DNA of 64,000 nt from Fasciola hepatica (taxonomy: Eukaryota; Platyhelminthes; Trematoda; Plagiorchiida; Fasciolidae): positions 2,852,001 to 2,916,000 of the forward strand of contig CANUEZ040000191.1 in the NCBI GenBank assembly GCA_948099385.1, in the 5' to 3' direction. Numbering within the stretch: the first letter of the stretch is position 1; each line of letters begins with the position of its first letter. A program made the position numbers and the translations under genes. The notes below the pieces were generated by a model that saw only the letters and a program-made list of their open reading frames with translations, had not been told where the DNA came from and ran no database searches. Shown here in pieces: positions 27,201 through 40,372 of this stretch.

Positions 27201-28503
27201 AAGGCGTTCAGACCCATATCGGATAGCGTTGTGGTTCGGGTGTTCTATTGACAATCGTTCACCCCAACCCTTGTTCGTGTCCCCGTGTGGGCTCTGTCCA
27301 TGTGCAATGCTCATGATTCCCTTAGCGGATCAAACAGCTGTACAGTGCTTCCATCATTTTCAATGGTCAGTTCAGTGTTCAAGCTGCATGCAGAATCATA
27401 TTATACAAATCTACTCTGCTACTGCTCTATTGCATTGTATGAGCAATCTGTGTGGGGATTGTTCATAAGGGAATGCCTTGGTTTGACTTAGGCCAATAAA
27501 CAGAGAATTGATGGAACATAGGATTGGATCGGTGTGCGAGAATTCGGTTTTCAACGAAAAAAGCCAATTTGAAAGCCGAAGCCAATTTGGGGAGTGTGCT
27601 ATATCATGTAGTGTATATGTTGAACAAGGCGTTCAGACCCATATCGGATAGCCTTGTGGTTCGGATGTTCTTTTGACAATCGTTCACCCCAACCCTTGTT
27701 CGTGTCCCCGTGTGGGCTCTGTCCATGTGCAATGCTCATGATTCCCTTAGCGGATCAAACAGCTGTACAGTGCTTCCATCATTTTCAATGGTCAGTTCAG
27801 TGTTCAAGCTGCATGGAGAATCATATTATACAAATCTACTCTGCTACTGCTCTATTGCATTGTGTGAGCAATCTGTGTGGGGATTGTTCAGAAGGGAATG
27901 CCTTGGTTTTACTAAGGCCCATAAATACAGAAGTGATGGAACATAGGATTGGATCGGTTTGCGAGAATTTGGTTGTTACCGTTCAAAGCGAAAGCGAAAG
28001 CCGAAGCCAATTAGGGGATTGCGCTATATCATGTAGTGTATATGTTGAACAAGGCGTTGAGACCCATATCGCAGAGCCTTGTGGTTTGGGTGTTCGACTG
28101 ACATTCGTTCACCCCAACCCTTGTTCGTGTCCCCGTGTGGGCTCCGTCCATGTGCAATGCTCATGATTCCCTTAGCGGATCAAACAGCTGTACAGTGCTT
28201 CAATAATTTTCAATGATCAGTTCAGTGTTCAAGCTGCATGGAGAATCATATTATACAAATCTACTCTGCTACTGCTCTATTGCATTGTATGAGCAATCTG
28301 TGTGGGGATTGTTCATAAGGGAATGCCTTGGTTTTAGTTAGGCCCATAAATAGAGAAGTGATGGAACATAGGATTGGATCGGTGTGCGAGAATTTGGTTC
28401 TCACCGTTCAAAGCGAAAGCGAAAGCCGAAGCCAATTTGGGGAGTGTGCTATATCATGTATTGCAAATGTTTAACAAAGCGTTGAGACCCATATCGGATA
28501 GCC
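24254..28503 (+). repeat. Block 8: ten consecutive 425-bp monomers with trimer and pentamer duplications
   Basis: Anchors: 24254, 24679, 25104, 25529, 25954, 26379, 26804, 27229, 27654, 28079, each exactly 425 bp apart. The pair 24254/24679 recurs at 25529/25954 (offset 1275, three monomers) and 27654/28079 (offset 2125, five monomers). The first member has cattgtgtgagcaatc; the second has gcttcaataattttcaatgatc and ends in tttagttagg. The tail gtattgcaaatgtttaac is shared near 26334 and 28459. Monomers 26379 and 26804 resemble 23406 and 23831 of block 7. Confidence 0.88.
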
Positions 28504-31467
28504 TTGTGTTTTGGATGTTCTATTCACAATCGTTTAGCCAAACCCTTGTTCGTGTCCCCGTGTGGGCTCTGTCCATGTGCAATGCTCATGATTCCCTTAG
28601 CGGATCAAACAGCTGTACAGTGCTTCCATCATTTTCAATGGTCAGTTCAGTGTTCCAGCTGCATGGAGAATCATATTATACAAATCTACTCTGCTACTGC
28701 TCTATTGCATTGTATGAGCAATCTGTGTGGATTGTTCATAAGGGAATCCCTTGGTTTTACTTAGGCCCATAAACAGAGAAGTGATGGAACATAGGATTGG
28801 ATCGGTGTGCGAGAATTTGGTTGTTACCGTTCAAAGCGAAAGCGAAAGCCGAATCCAATTTGGGGATTGTGCTATATCATGTAGTGTATATGTTGAACGA
28901 AGCGTTGAGACCCAAATCGGATAGCCTTGTGGTTTGGGTGTTCGACTGACATTCGTTCACCCCAAACATTGTTCGTGTGTCCGTGTGGGCTCTGTCCATG
29001 TGCAATGCTCATGATTCCCTTAGCGGATCAAACAGCTGTACAGTGCTTCCATAATTTTCAATGGTCAGTTCAGTGTTCAAGCTGCATGCAGAATCATATT
29101 ATACAAATCTACTCTGCTACTGCTCTATTGCATTGTATGAGCAATCTGTGTGGATTAAACATAAGGGAATGCCTTGGTTTTACTTAGGCCCATAAATAGA
29201 GAAGTGATGGAACATAGGATTGGATCGGTGTGCGAGAATTTGGTTGTTACCGTTCAAAGCGAAAGCGAAAGCCGAAGCCAATAAGGGATTGTGCTATATC
29301 ATGTATTGTATATGTTGAACAAAGCGTTGAGACCCATATCGGATAGCCTTGTGGTTTGGGTGTTCGACTGACATTCGTTCACCCCAACCCTTGTTCGTGT
29401 CCCCGTGTGGGCTCTGTCCATGTGCAATGCTCATGATTCCTTTAGCGGATCAAACAGCTGTACAGTGCTTCCATCATTTTCAATGGTCAGTTCAGTGTTC
29501 AAGCTGCATGGAGAATCATATTATACAAATCTACTCTGCTACTGCTCTATTGAATTGTATGAGCAATCTGTGTGGATTGTTCATAAGGGAATGCCTTGGT
29601 TTTACATAGGCCCATAAACAGAGAATTGATGGAACATAGGATTGGATCGGTGTGCGAGAATTTGGTTGTTACCGTTCAAAGCGAAAGCGAAAGCCGAAGC
29701 CAATTAGGGGATTGTGCTATATCATGTATTGTATATGTTGAACAAAGCGTTGAGACCCATATCGGATAGCCTTGTGGTTTGGGTGTTCGACTGACAATCG
29801 TTCACCCCAACCCTTGTTCGTGTCCCCGTGTGGGCTCTGTCCATGTGCAATGCTCATGATTCCCTTAGCGGATCAAACAGCTGTACAGTGCTTCCATCAT
29901 TTTCAATGGTCAGTTGAGTGTTCAAGCTGCATGGAGAATCATATTATACAAATCTACTCTGCTACTGCTCAATTGCATTGTATGAGCAATCTGTGTGGAT
30001 TAATCATAAGGGAATGCCTTGGTTTGAATTAGGCCCATAAACAGAGAAGTGATGGAACATAGGATTGGATCGGTGTGCGAGAATTTGGTTGTTACCGTTC
30101 AAATCGAAAGCGAAAGCAGAATCCAATTTGGGGATTGTGCTATATCATGTATTGTATATGTTGAACAAATCGTTGAGACCCATATCGGAGAGCCTTGTGG
30201 TTTGGGTGTTCGACTGACATTCGTTCACCCCAACCCTTGTTCGTGTCCCCGTGTGGGCTCTATCCATGTGCAATGCTCATGATTCCCTTAGCGGATCAAA
30301 CAGCTGTACAGTGCTTCCATAACTTTCAATGGTCAGTTCAGTGTTCAAGCTGCATGGAGAATCATATTATACAAATCTACACTGCTACTGCTCTATTGCA
30401 TTGTATGAGCAATCTGTCTGTGGATTGTTCATAAGGGAATGCCTTGGTTTTACTTAGGCCCATAAATAGAGAAGTGATGTAACATAGGATTGGATCGGTG
30501 TGCGAGAATGTTGTTCTCACCGTTCAAATCGAAAGCGAAAGCCGAATCCAATTTGGGGATTGTGCTATATCATGTAGTGTATATGTTGAACAAAGCGTTG
30601 AGACCCATATCGGATAGCCTTGTGTTTTGGATGTTCTATTATCAATCGATTAGCCAAACCCTTGTTCGTGTCCCCGTGTGGGCTCTGTCCATGTGCAATG
30701 CTCATGATTCCCTTAGCGGATCAAACAGCTGTACAGTGCTTCCATAATTTTCAATGGTCAGTTCAGTGTTCAAGCTGCATGGAGAATCATATCATACAAA
30801 TCTACTCTGCTACTGCTCAATTGCATTGTATGAGCAATCTGTGTGGATTGTTCATAAGGGAATGCCTTGGTTTTACTTAGGCCCATAAATAGAGAAGTGA
30901 TGTAACATAGGATTGGATCGGTGTGCGAGAATTTGGTTGTTACCGTTCAAAGCGAAACTGGGTGCCGAATCCAATTTGGGGAGTGTGCTATATCATGTAT
31001 TGTAAATGTTTAACAAAGCGTTGGGACCCATATCGGATAGCCTTGTGGTTTGGGTGTTCGACTGACAATCGTTCACCCCAACCCTTGTTCGTGTCCCCGT
31101 GTGGGCTCTGTCCATGTGCAATGCTCATGATTCCCTTAGCGGATCAAACAGCTGTACAGTGCTTCCATCATTTTCAATGGTCAGTTCAGTGTTCAAGCTG
31201 CATGGAGAATCATATTATACAAATCTACTCTGCTACTGCTCTATTGCATTGTATGAGCAATCTGTGTGGGGATTGTTCATAAGGGAATGCCTTGGTTTTA
31301 CTTAGGCCCATAAATAGAGAAGTGATGGAACATAGGATTGGATCGGTGTGCGAGAATTTGGTTGTTACCGTTCAAAGCGAAAGCGAAAGCCGAAGCCAAT
31401 TTGGGGATTGTGCTATATCATGTATTGTAAATGTTGAACAAAGCGTTTAGACCCATATCGGATAGCC
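28504..31467 (+). repeat. Block 9: mixed monomers, first appearance of the C-type head
   Basis: Anchors: 28504, 28927, 29349, 29772, 30195, 30620, 31043. The copies at 28504 and 30620 introduce a new head, cttgtgttttggatgttc followed by cgtttagcc or cgattagcc (called C-type here). The neighbours keep the usual gtttgggtgttcgac head. No fixed period is visible. The monomer at 28927 has gtgtgtccgtg, otherwise noticed only at 11159. The linker before 31043 carries the rare gaaactgggtgccgaatcc form. Confidence 0.85.
30954..30972 (+). repeat. Rare linker variant, copy 1 of 2
   Basis: The string gaaactgggtgccgaatcc replaces the usual gaaagcgaaagccgaagcc. The only other copy noticed is at 57662-57680, 26,708 bp away. 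Independent origin of the same cluster of changes is unlikely, so the two probably share descent. Confidence 0.8.
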
Positions 31468-34400
31468 TTGTGTTTTGGATGTTCTATTAACAATCGTTTA
31501 GCCAAACCCTTGTTCGTGTCCCCGTGTGGGCTCTGTCCATGTGCAATGCTCATGATTCCCTTAGCGGATCAAACAGCTGTACAGTGCTTCCATCATTTTC
31601 AATGGTCAGTTCAGTGTTCAAGCTGCATGGAGAATCATATTATACAAATCTACTCTGCTACTGCTCTATTGCATTGTATGAGCAATCTGTGTGGGGATTG
31701 TTCATAAGGGAATGCCTTGGTTTTACTCAGGCCCATAAACAGAGAATTGATGGAACAAGAGATTGGATCGGTGTGCGAGAATTTGGTTGTTACCGTTCAA
31801 AGCGAAAGCGAAAGCAGAATTAAATTTGCGGATTGTGCTATATCATGTAGTGTATATGTTGAACAAAGCGTTTAGACCCATATCGGATAGCTTTGTGGTT
31901 TGGGTGTTCGACGGACATTCGTTCACCCCAACCCTTGTTCGTGTCCCCGTGTGGGCTCTGTCCATGTGCAATGCTCATGATTCCCTTAGCGGATCAAACA
32001 GCTGTACAGTGCTTCCATAATTTTCAATGGTCAGTTCAGTGTTCAAGCTGCATGGAGAATCATATTAAACAAATCTACTCTGCTACTGCTCTATTGCATT
32101 GTATGAGCAATCTGTGTGGGGATTGTTCATAAGGGAATGCCTTGGTTTTACTAAGGCCCATAAATAGAGAAGTGATGGAACATAGGATTGGATCGGTGTG
32201 CGAGAATTTGGTTGTAACCGTTCAAAGCGAAAGCGAAAGCCGAAGCCAATTAGGGGATTGTGCTATATCATGTAGTGTATATGTTGAACAATGCGTTGAG
32301 ACCCATATCGGATAGCCTTGTGTTTTGGATGTTCTTTTAACAATCGTTTAGCCAAACCCTTGTTCGTGTCCCCGTGTGGGCTCTGTCCATGTGCAATGCT
32401 CATGATTCCCTTAGCGGATCAAACAGCTGTACAGTGCTTCCATAATTTTCAATGGTCAGTTCAGTGTTCAAGCTGCATGGAGAATCATATCATACAAATC
32501 TACTCTGCTACTGCTCTATTGCATTGTATGAGCAATCTGTGTGTGGATTGTTCATAAGGGAATGCCTTGGTTTTACTTAGGCCCATAAATAGAGAAGTGA
32601 TGGAACATAGGATTGGATCGGTGTGCGAGAATTTGGTTGTTACCGTTCAAAGCGAAAGCGAAAGCCGAAGCCAATTTGAGGATTGTGCTATATCATGTAT
32701 TGTAAATGTTGAACAAAGCGTTTAGACCCATATCGGATAGCCTTGTGGTTTGGGTGTTCGACGGACATTCGTTCACCCCAACCCTTGTTCGTGTCCCCGT
32801 GTGGGCTCTGTCCATGTGCAATGCTCATGATTCCCTTAGCGGATCAAACAGCTGTACAGTGCTTCCATAATTTTCAATGGTCAGTTCAGTGTTCAAGCTG
32901 CATGGAGAATCATATTAAACAAATCTACTCTGCTACTGCTCTATTGCATTGTATGAGCAATCTGTGTGGATTGTTCATAAGGGAATGCCTTGGTTTTACT
33001 CAGGCCCATAAAAAGAGAAGTGATGGAACATAGGATTGGATCGGTGTGCGAGAATTTGGTTCTCACCGTTCAAAGCGAAAGCGAAAGCCGAAGCCAATTT
33101 GGGGATTGTGCTATATCATGTATTGTATACGTTGAACGAAGCGTTGAGACCCATATCGGATCGCCTTGTGTTTTGGATGTTCTATTAACAATCGTTTAGC
33201 CAAACCCTTGTTCGTGTCCCCGTGTGGGCTCTGTGCATGTGCAATGCTCATGATTCCCTTAGCGGATCAAACAGCTGTACAGTGCTTCCATAACTTTCAA
33301 TGGTCAGTTCAGTGTTCAAGCTGCATGGAGAATCATATTATACAAATCTACTATGCTACTGCTCTATTGCATTGTATGAGCAATCTGTCTGGATTGTTCA
33401 TAAGGGAATGCCTTGGTTTTACTTAGGCCCATAAACAGAGAATTGATGGAACATAGGATTGGATCGGTGTGCGAGAATTTGGTTGTTACCGTTCAAATCG
33501 AAAGCGAAAGCAGAATCCAATTTGAGGATTGTGCTATATCATGTATTGTATATGTTGAACAAAGCGTTTAGACCCAAATCGGATAGACTTGTGGTTTGGG
33601 TGTTCGACTGACATTCGTTCACCCCAACCCTTGTTCGTGTCCCCGTGTGGGCTCTGTCCATGTGCAATGCTCATGATTCCCTTAGCGGATCAAACAGCTG
33701 TACAGTGCTTCCATAATTTTCAATGGTCAGTTCAGTGTTCAAGCTGCATGGAGAATCATATTATACAAATCTACTCTGCTACTGCTCTATTGCATTGTAT
33801 GAGCAATCTGTGTGGGGATTGTTCATAAGGGAATGCCTTGGTTTTACTTAGGCCCATAAATAGAGAAGTGATGGAACATAGGATTGGATCGGAGTGCGAG
33901 AATTTGGTTCTCACCGTTCAAAGCGAAAGCGAAAGCCGAAGCCAATTTGGGGAGTGTGCTATATCATGTATTTTAAATGTTTAACAAAGCGTTGAGACCC
34001 ATATCGGATAGCCTTGTGTTTTGGATGTTCTATTAACAATGGTTTAGCCAAACCCTTGTTCGTGTCCCCGTGTGGGCTCTGTCCATGTGCAATGCTCATG
34101 ATTCCCTTAGCGCATCAAACAGCTGTGCAGTGCTTCCATAATTTTCAATGGTCAGTTCAGTGTTCAAGCTGCATGGAGAATCATATTATACAAATCTACT
34201 CTGCTACTGCTCTATTGCATTGTATGAGCAATCTGTGTGGATTGTTCATAAGGGAATGCCTTGGTTTTACATAGGCCCATAAATAGAGAAGTGATGGAAC
34301 ATAGGATTGGATCGGTGTGCGAGAATTTGGTTGTTACCGTTCAAAGCGAAAGCGAAAGCCGAAGCCCATTTGGGGATTGTGCTATATCATGTAGTGTATA

Positions 34401-36976
34401 TGTTGAACAAAGCGTTGAGACCGATATCGGATAGCCTTGTGGTTTGGGTGTTCGACGGACATTCGTTCACCCCAACCCTTGTTCGTGTCCCCGTGTGGGC
34501 TCTGTCCATGTGCAATGCTCATGATTCCCTTAGCGGATCAAACAGCTGTACAGTGCTTCCATAATTTTCAATGGTCAGTTCAGTGTTCAAGCTGCATGGA
34601 GAATCATATCATTCAAATCTACTCTGCTACTGCTCTATTGCATTGTATGAGCAATCTGTGTGGATTCTTCATAAGGGAATGCCTTGGTTTTACTTAGGCC
34701 CATAAATAGAGAAGTGATGGAACATAGGATTGGATCGGTGTGCGAGAATTTGGTTCTCACCGTTCAAAGCGAAAGCGAAAGCCGAAGCCAATTTGGGGAG
34801 TGTGCTATATCATGTATTGTAAATGTTTAACAAAGCGTTGAGACCCATATCTGATAGCCTTGTGTTTTGGATGTTCTATTAACAATCGTTTAGCCAAACC
34901 CTTGTTCGTGTCCCCGTGTGGGCTCTGTCCATGTGCAATGCTCATGATTCCCTTAGCGGATCAAACAGCTGTACAGTGCTTCCATCATTTTCAATGGTCA
35001 GTTCAGTGTTCAAGCTGCATGGAGAATCATATCATTCAAATCTACTCTGCTACTGCTCTATTGCATTGTATGAGCAATCTGTGTGGGGATTGTTCATAAG
35101 GGAATGCCTTGGTTTTACTTAGGCCCATAAACAGAGAATTGATGGAACATAGGATTGGATCGGTGTGCGAGAATTTGGTTGTTACCGTTCAAAGCGAAAG
35201 CGAAAGCAGAATCCAATTTGAGGATTGTGCTATATCATGTAGTGTATATGTTGAACAAAGCGTTTAGACCCATATCGGATAGCCTTGTGGTTTGGGTGTT
35301 CGACGGACATTCGTTCACCCCAACCCTTGTTCGTGTCCCCGTGTGGGCTCTGTCCATGTGCAATGCTCATGATTCCCTTAGCGGATCAAACAGCTGTACA
35401 GTGCTTCCATAATTTTCAATGGTCAGTTCAGTGTTCAAGCTGCATGGAGAATCATATTAAACAAATCTACTCTGCTACTGCTCCATTGCATTGTATGAGC
35501 AATCTGTGTGGATTGTTCATAAGGGAATGCCTTGGTTTTACATAGGCCCATAAATAGAGAAGTGATGGAACATAGGATTGGATCGGTGTGCGAGAATTTG
35601 GTTCTCACCGTTCAAAGCGAAAGCGAAAGCCGAAGCCAATTTGGGGAGTGTGCTATATCATGTAGTGTATATGTTTAACAAAGCGTTGAGACCCATATCG
35701 GATAGCCTTGTGTTTTGGATGTTCTATTAACAATCGTTTAGCCGAACCCTTGTTCGTGTCCCCGTGTAGGCTCTGTCCATGTGCAATGCTCATGATTCCC
35801 TTAGCGCATCAAACAGCTGTACAGTGCTTCCATAACTTTCAATGGTCAGTTCAGTGTTCAAGCTGCATGGAGAATCATATTATACAAATCTACTCTGCTA
35901 CTGCTCTATTGCATTGTATGAGCAATCTGTGTGGATTGTTCATAAGGGAATGCCTTGGTTTTACTTAGGCCCATAAATAGAGAAGTGATGGAACATAGGA
36001 TTGGATCGGTGTGCGAGAATTTGGTTGTTACCGTTCAAAGCGAAAGCGAAAGCAGAATCCAATTTGAGGATTGTGCTATATCATGTAGTGTATATGTTGA
36101 ACAAAGCGTTGAGACCCATATCGGATAGCCTTGTGGTTTGGGTGTTCGACGGACATTCGTTCACCCCAACCCTTGTTCGTGTCCCCGTGTGGGCTCTGTC
36201 CATGTGCAATGCTCATGATTCCCTTAGCGGATCAAACAGCTGTACAGTGCTTCCATAATTTTCAATGGTCAGTTCAGTGTTCAAGCTGCATGGAGAATCA
36301 TATTAAACAAATCTACTCTGCTACTGCTCTATTGCATTGTATGAGCAACCTGTGTGGATTGTTCATAAGGGAATGCCTTGGTTTTACATAGGCCCATAAA
36401 TAGAGAAGTGATGGAACATAGGATTGGATCGGTGTGCGAGAATTTGGTTGTTACCGTTCAAAGCGAAAGCGAAAGCCGAAGCCAATTTGGGGAGTGTGCT
36501 ATATCATGTATTGTAAATGTTTAACAAAGCGTTGAGACCCATATCTGATAGCCTTGTGTTTTGGATGTTCTATTAACAATCGTTTAGCCAAACCCTTGTT
36601 CGTGTCCCCGTGTGGGCTCTGTCCATTTGCAATGCTCATGATTCCCTTAGCGGATCAAACAGCTGTACAGTGCTTCCATCATTTTCAATGGTCAGTTCAG
36701 TGTTCAAGCTGCATGGAGAATCATATTATACAAATCTACTCTGCTACTGCTCTATTGCATTGTATGAGCAATCTGTGTGGATTGTTCATAAGATAATGCC
36801 TTGGTTTTACTTAGGCCCATAAATAGAGAAGTGATGGAACATAGGATTGGATCGGTGTGCGAGAATTTGGTTGTTACCGTTCAAAGCGAAAGCGAAAGCC
36901 GAAGCCAATTTGGGGAGTGTGCTATATCTTGTATTGTATATGTTGAACAAAGCGTTGAGACCCATATCGGATAGCC
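31468..36976 (+). repeat. Block 10: dimer higher-order repeat, about 848 bp, six and a half copies
   Basis: C-type monomers (gttttggatgttc head and cgtttagcc) at 31468, 32318, 33166, 34014, 34860, 35708 and 36554 alternate with T-type monomers (gtttgggtgttcgac head, mostly gacggacattcg) at 31893, 32743, 33589, 34437, 35285 and 36131. Dimer lengths are 850, 848, 848, 846, 848 and 846 bp, varying with the 2-bp indel. Secondary variants (catattaaacaaatc in T-type, cgcatcaaacag in C-type at 34014 and 35708) hint at a weaker four-monomer layer. Alternation breaks where 36554 is followed by a second C-type at 36977. Confidence 0.93.
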
Positions 36977-39900
36977 TTGTGTTTTGGATGTTCTAATAAC
37001 AATCGTTTAGCCAAACCCTTGTTCGTGTCCCCGTGTGGGCTCTGTCCATGTGCAATGCTCATGATTCCCTTAGCGGATCAAACAGCTGTACAGTGCTTCC
37101 ATAATTTTCAATGGTCAGTTCAGTGTTCAAGCTGCATGGAGAATCATATTATACAAATCTACTATGCTACTGCTCTATTGCATTGTATGAGCAATCTGTG
37201 TGGGGATTGTTCATAAGGGAATGCCTTGGTTTTACTTAGGCCCATAAATAGAGAAGTGATGGAACATGGGATTGGATCGGTGTGTGAGAATTTGATTGTT
37301 ACCGTTCAAAGCGAAAGCGAAAGCCGAATCCAATTTGGGGATTGTGCTATATCATGTAGTGTATATGTTGAACAACGCTTTTAGAACCATATCGGATAGC
37401 CTTGTGGTTTGGGTGTTCGACGGACATTCGTTCACCCCAACCCTTGTTCGTGTCCCCGTGTGGGCTCTGTCCATGTGCAATGCTCATGATTCCCTTAGCG
37501 GATCAAACAGCTGTACAGTGCTTCCATAATTTTCAATGGTCAGTTCAGTGTTCAAGCTGCATGGAGAATCATATTATACAAATCTACTCTGCTACTGCTC
37601 TGTTGCATTGTATGAGCAATCTGTGTGGGGATTGTTCATAAGGGAATACCTTGGTTTTACTTAGGCCCATAAATAGAGAAGTGATGGAACATAGGATTGG
37701 ATCTGTGTGCGAGAATTTCGTTGTTACCGTTCAAAGCGAAAGCGAAAGCCGAAGCCAATTTGGGGATTGTGCTATATCATGTATTGTATATGTTGAACAA
37801 AGCGTTGAGACCCATATCGGATAGCCTTGTGGTTTGGGTGTTCGACTGACATTCGTTCATCCCAACCCTTGTTCGTGTCCCCGTGTGGGCTCTGTCCATG
37901 TGCAATGCTCATGATTCCCTTAGCGCATCAAACAGCTGTACAGTGCTTCCATAACTTTCAATGGTCAGTTCAGTGTTCAAGCTGCATGGAGAATCATATT
38001 ATACAAATCTACTCTGCTACTGCTCTATTGCATTGTATGAGCAATCTGTGTGGATTAATCATAAGGGAATGCCTTGGTTTTACTTAGGCCCATAAACAGA
38101 GAATTGATGGAACATAGGATTGGATCGGTGTGCGAGAATTTGGTTGTTACCGTTCAAAGCGAAAGCGAAAGGAGAATCCCATTTGGGGATTGTGCTATAT
38201 CATGTAGTGTATATGTTGAACAAAGCGTTTAGAACCATATCGGATAGCCTTGTGGTTTGGGTGTTCGACGGACATTCGTTCACCCCAACCCTTGTTCGTG
38301 TCCCCGTGTGGGCTCTGTCCATGTGCAATGCTCATGATTCCCTTAGCGGATCAAACAGCTGTACAGTGCTTCCATAATTTTCAATGGTCAGTTCAGTGTT
38401 CAAGCTGCATGGAGAATCATATCATTCAAATCTACTCTGCTACTGCTCTATTGCATTGTATGAGCAATCTGTGTGGATTGTTCATAAGGGAATGCCTTGG
38501 TTTTACTTAGGCCCATAAATCGAGAAGTGATGGAACATAGGATTCGATCGGTGTGCGAGAATTTGGTTCTCACCGTTCAAAGCGAAAGCGAAAGCCGAAG
38601 CCAATTTGGGGAGTGTGCTATATCATGTATTGTATATGTTGAACAAAGCGTTGAGACCCATATCGGATAGCCTTGTGGTTTGAGTGTTCGACTGACATTC
38701 GTTCATCCCAACCCTTGTTCGTGTCCCCGTGTGGGCTCTGTCCATGTGCAATGCTCATGATTCCCTTAGCGGATCAAACAGCTGTACAGTGCTTCCATAA
38801 TTTTCAATGGTCAGTTCAGTGTTCAAGCTGCATGGATAATCATATTATACAAATCTACTCTGCTACTGCTCTATTGCATTGTATGAGCAATCTGTGTGCG
38901 GATTGTTCATAAGGGAATGCCTTGGTTTTACTTAGGCCCATAAATAGAGAAGTGATGGAACATAGGATTGGATCTGTGTGCGAGAATTTGGTTGTTACCG
39001 TTCAAAGCGAAAGCGAAAGCCGAAGCCCATTTGGGGATTGTGCTATATCACGTATTGTATATGTTGAACAAATCTTTCGGACCTTCATCCGGTAGACGTG
39101 TGGTGTTGGTGTTCGACTGACATTCGTTCACCCCAACCCTCGTTCGTGTCCCCGTGTGGGCTCTGTCCATGAGCAATGCTCATGATTCCCTTATTGGATC
39201 AAACAGCTGTACAGTGCTTCCATAATTTTCAATGGTCAGTTCAGTGTTCAAGCTGCATGGAGAATCATATTATACAAATCTACTCTGCTACTGCTCTATT
39301 GCATTGTATGAGCAATCTGTGTGGGGATTGTTCATAAGGGAATGCCTTGGTTTTAATTAGGCCCATAAATAGAGAAGTGATGGAACATAGGATTGGATCG
39401 GTGTGCGAGAATTTGGTTGTTACCGTTCAACGCGAAAGCGAAAGCCGAATCCAATTTGGGGATTGTGCTATATCATGTATTGTATATGTTGATGAAAGCG
39501 TTGAGACCCTTATGTGATAGCCTTGTGGTTTGAGTGTTCCACTGACAATCGGTCACCCCAACCCTTGTTCGTGTCCCCGTGTGGGCTCTGTCCATGTGCA
39601 ATGCTCATGATTCCCTTAGCGGATCAAACAGCTGTACAGTGGTTCCATAATTTTCAATGGTCAGTTCAGTGTTCAAGCTGCATGGGGAATCATATTATAC
39701 AAATCTACTCTGCTACTGCTCTATTGCATTGTATGAGCAATCTGTGTGGGGATTGTTCATAAGGGAATGCCTTGGTTGTACATAGGCACATAAATAGAGA
39801 AGTGATGGAACATAGGATTGGATCGGTGTGCGAGAATTTGGTTGTTACCGTTCAAAGCGAAAGCGAAAGCCGAAGCCAATTTGGGGATTGTGCTATATCA

Positions 39901-40372
39901 TGTATTGTATATGTTGAACAAATCGTTGGGACCCATATCGGATAGCCTTGTGGTTTGGGTGTTCGACGGACATTCGTTCACCCCAACCCTTGTTCGTGTC
40001 CCCGTGTGGGCTCTGTCCATGTGCAATGCTCATGATTCCCTTAGCGGATCAAACAGCTGTACAGTGCTTCCATAATTTTCAATGGTCAGTTCAGTGTTCA
40101 AGCTGCATGGAGAATCATATTATACAAATCTACTCTGCTACTGCTCTATTGCATTGTATGAGCAATCTGTGTGGGGATTGTTCATAAGGGAATGCCTTGG
40201 TTTTACTTAGGCCCATAAATAGAGAAGTGATGGAACATAGGATTGGATCGGTGTGCGAGAATTTGGTTGTTACCGTTCAAAGCGAAAGCGAAATCCGAAT
40301 CCAATTTGGGGATTGTGCTATATCATGTATTGTATATGTTGAACAAAGCGTTGAGACCCATATCGGATAGCC
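36977..40372 (+). repeat. Block 11: relaxed block after the dimer repeat
   Basis: Anchors: 36977, 37402, 37827, 38250, 38673, 39098, 39523, 39948. The C-type head disappears after 36977. T-type heads with gacggacattcg persist at 37402, 38250 and 39948. A new minor form, cgttcatcccaaccc, appears at 37827 and 38673. The monomer at 39523 introduces gatgaaagcgttgagaccc, gtttgagtgttcc and caatcggtcac, a set found again at 42916, 46302 and 49267. Confidence 0.85.
39071..39110 (+). repeat. Singleton divergent junction
   Basis: Here the junction to the anchor reads aatctttcggaccttcatcc then ggtagacgtgtggtgttgg, instead of the usual aaagcgttgagacccatatc then ggatagccttgtgg. About ten substitutions cluster in 40 bp while the flanks are near consensus. 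I saw no second copy in the window. Local clustering of changes fits conversion from a diverged monomer. Confidence 0.65.
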
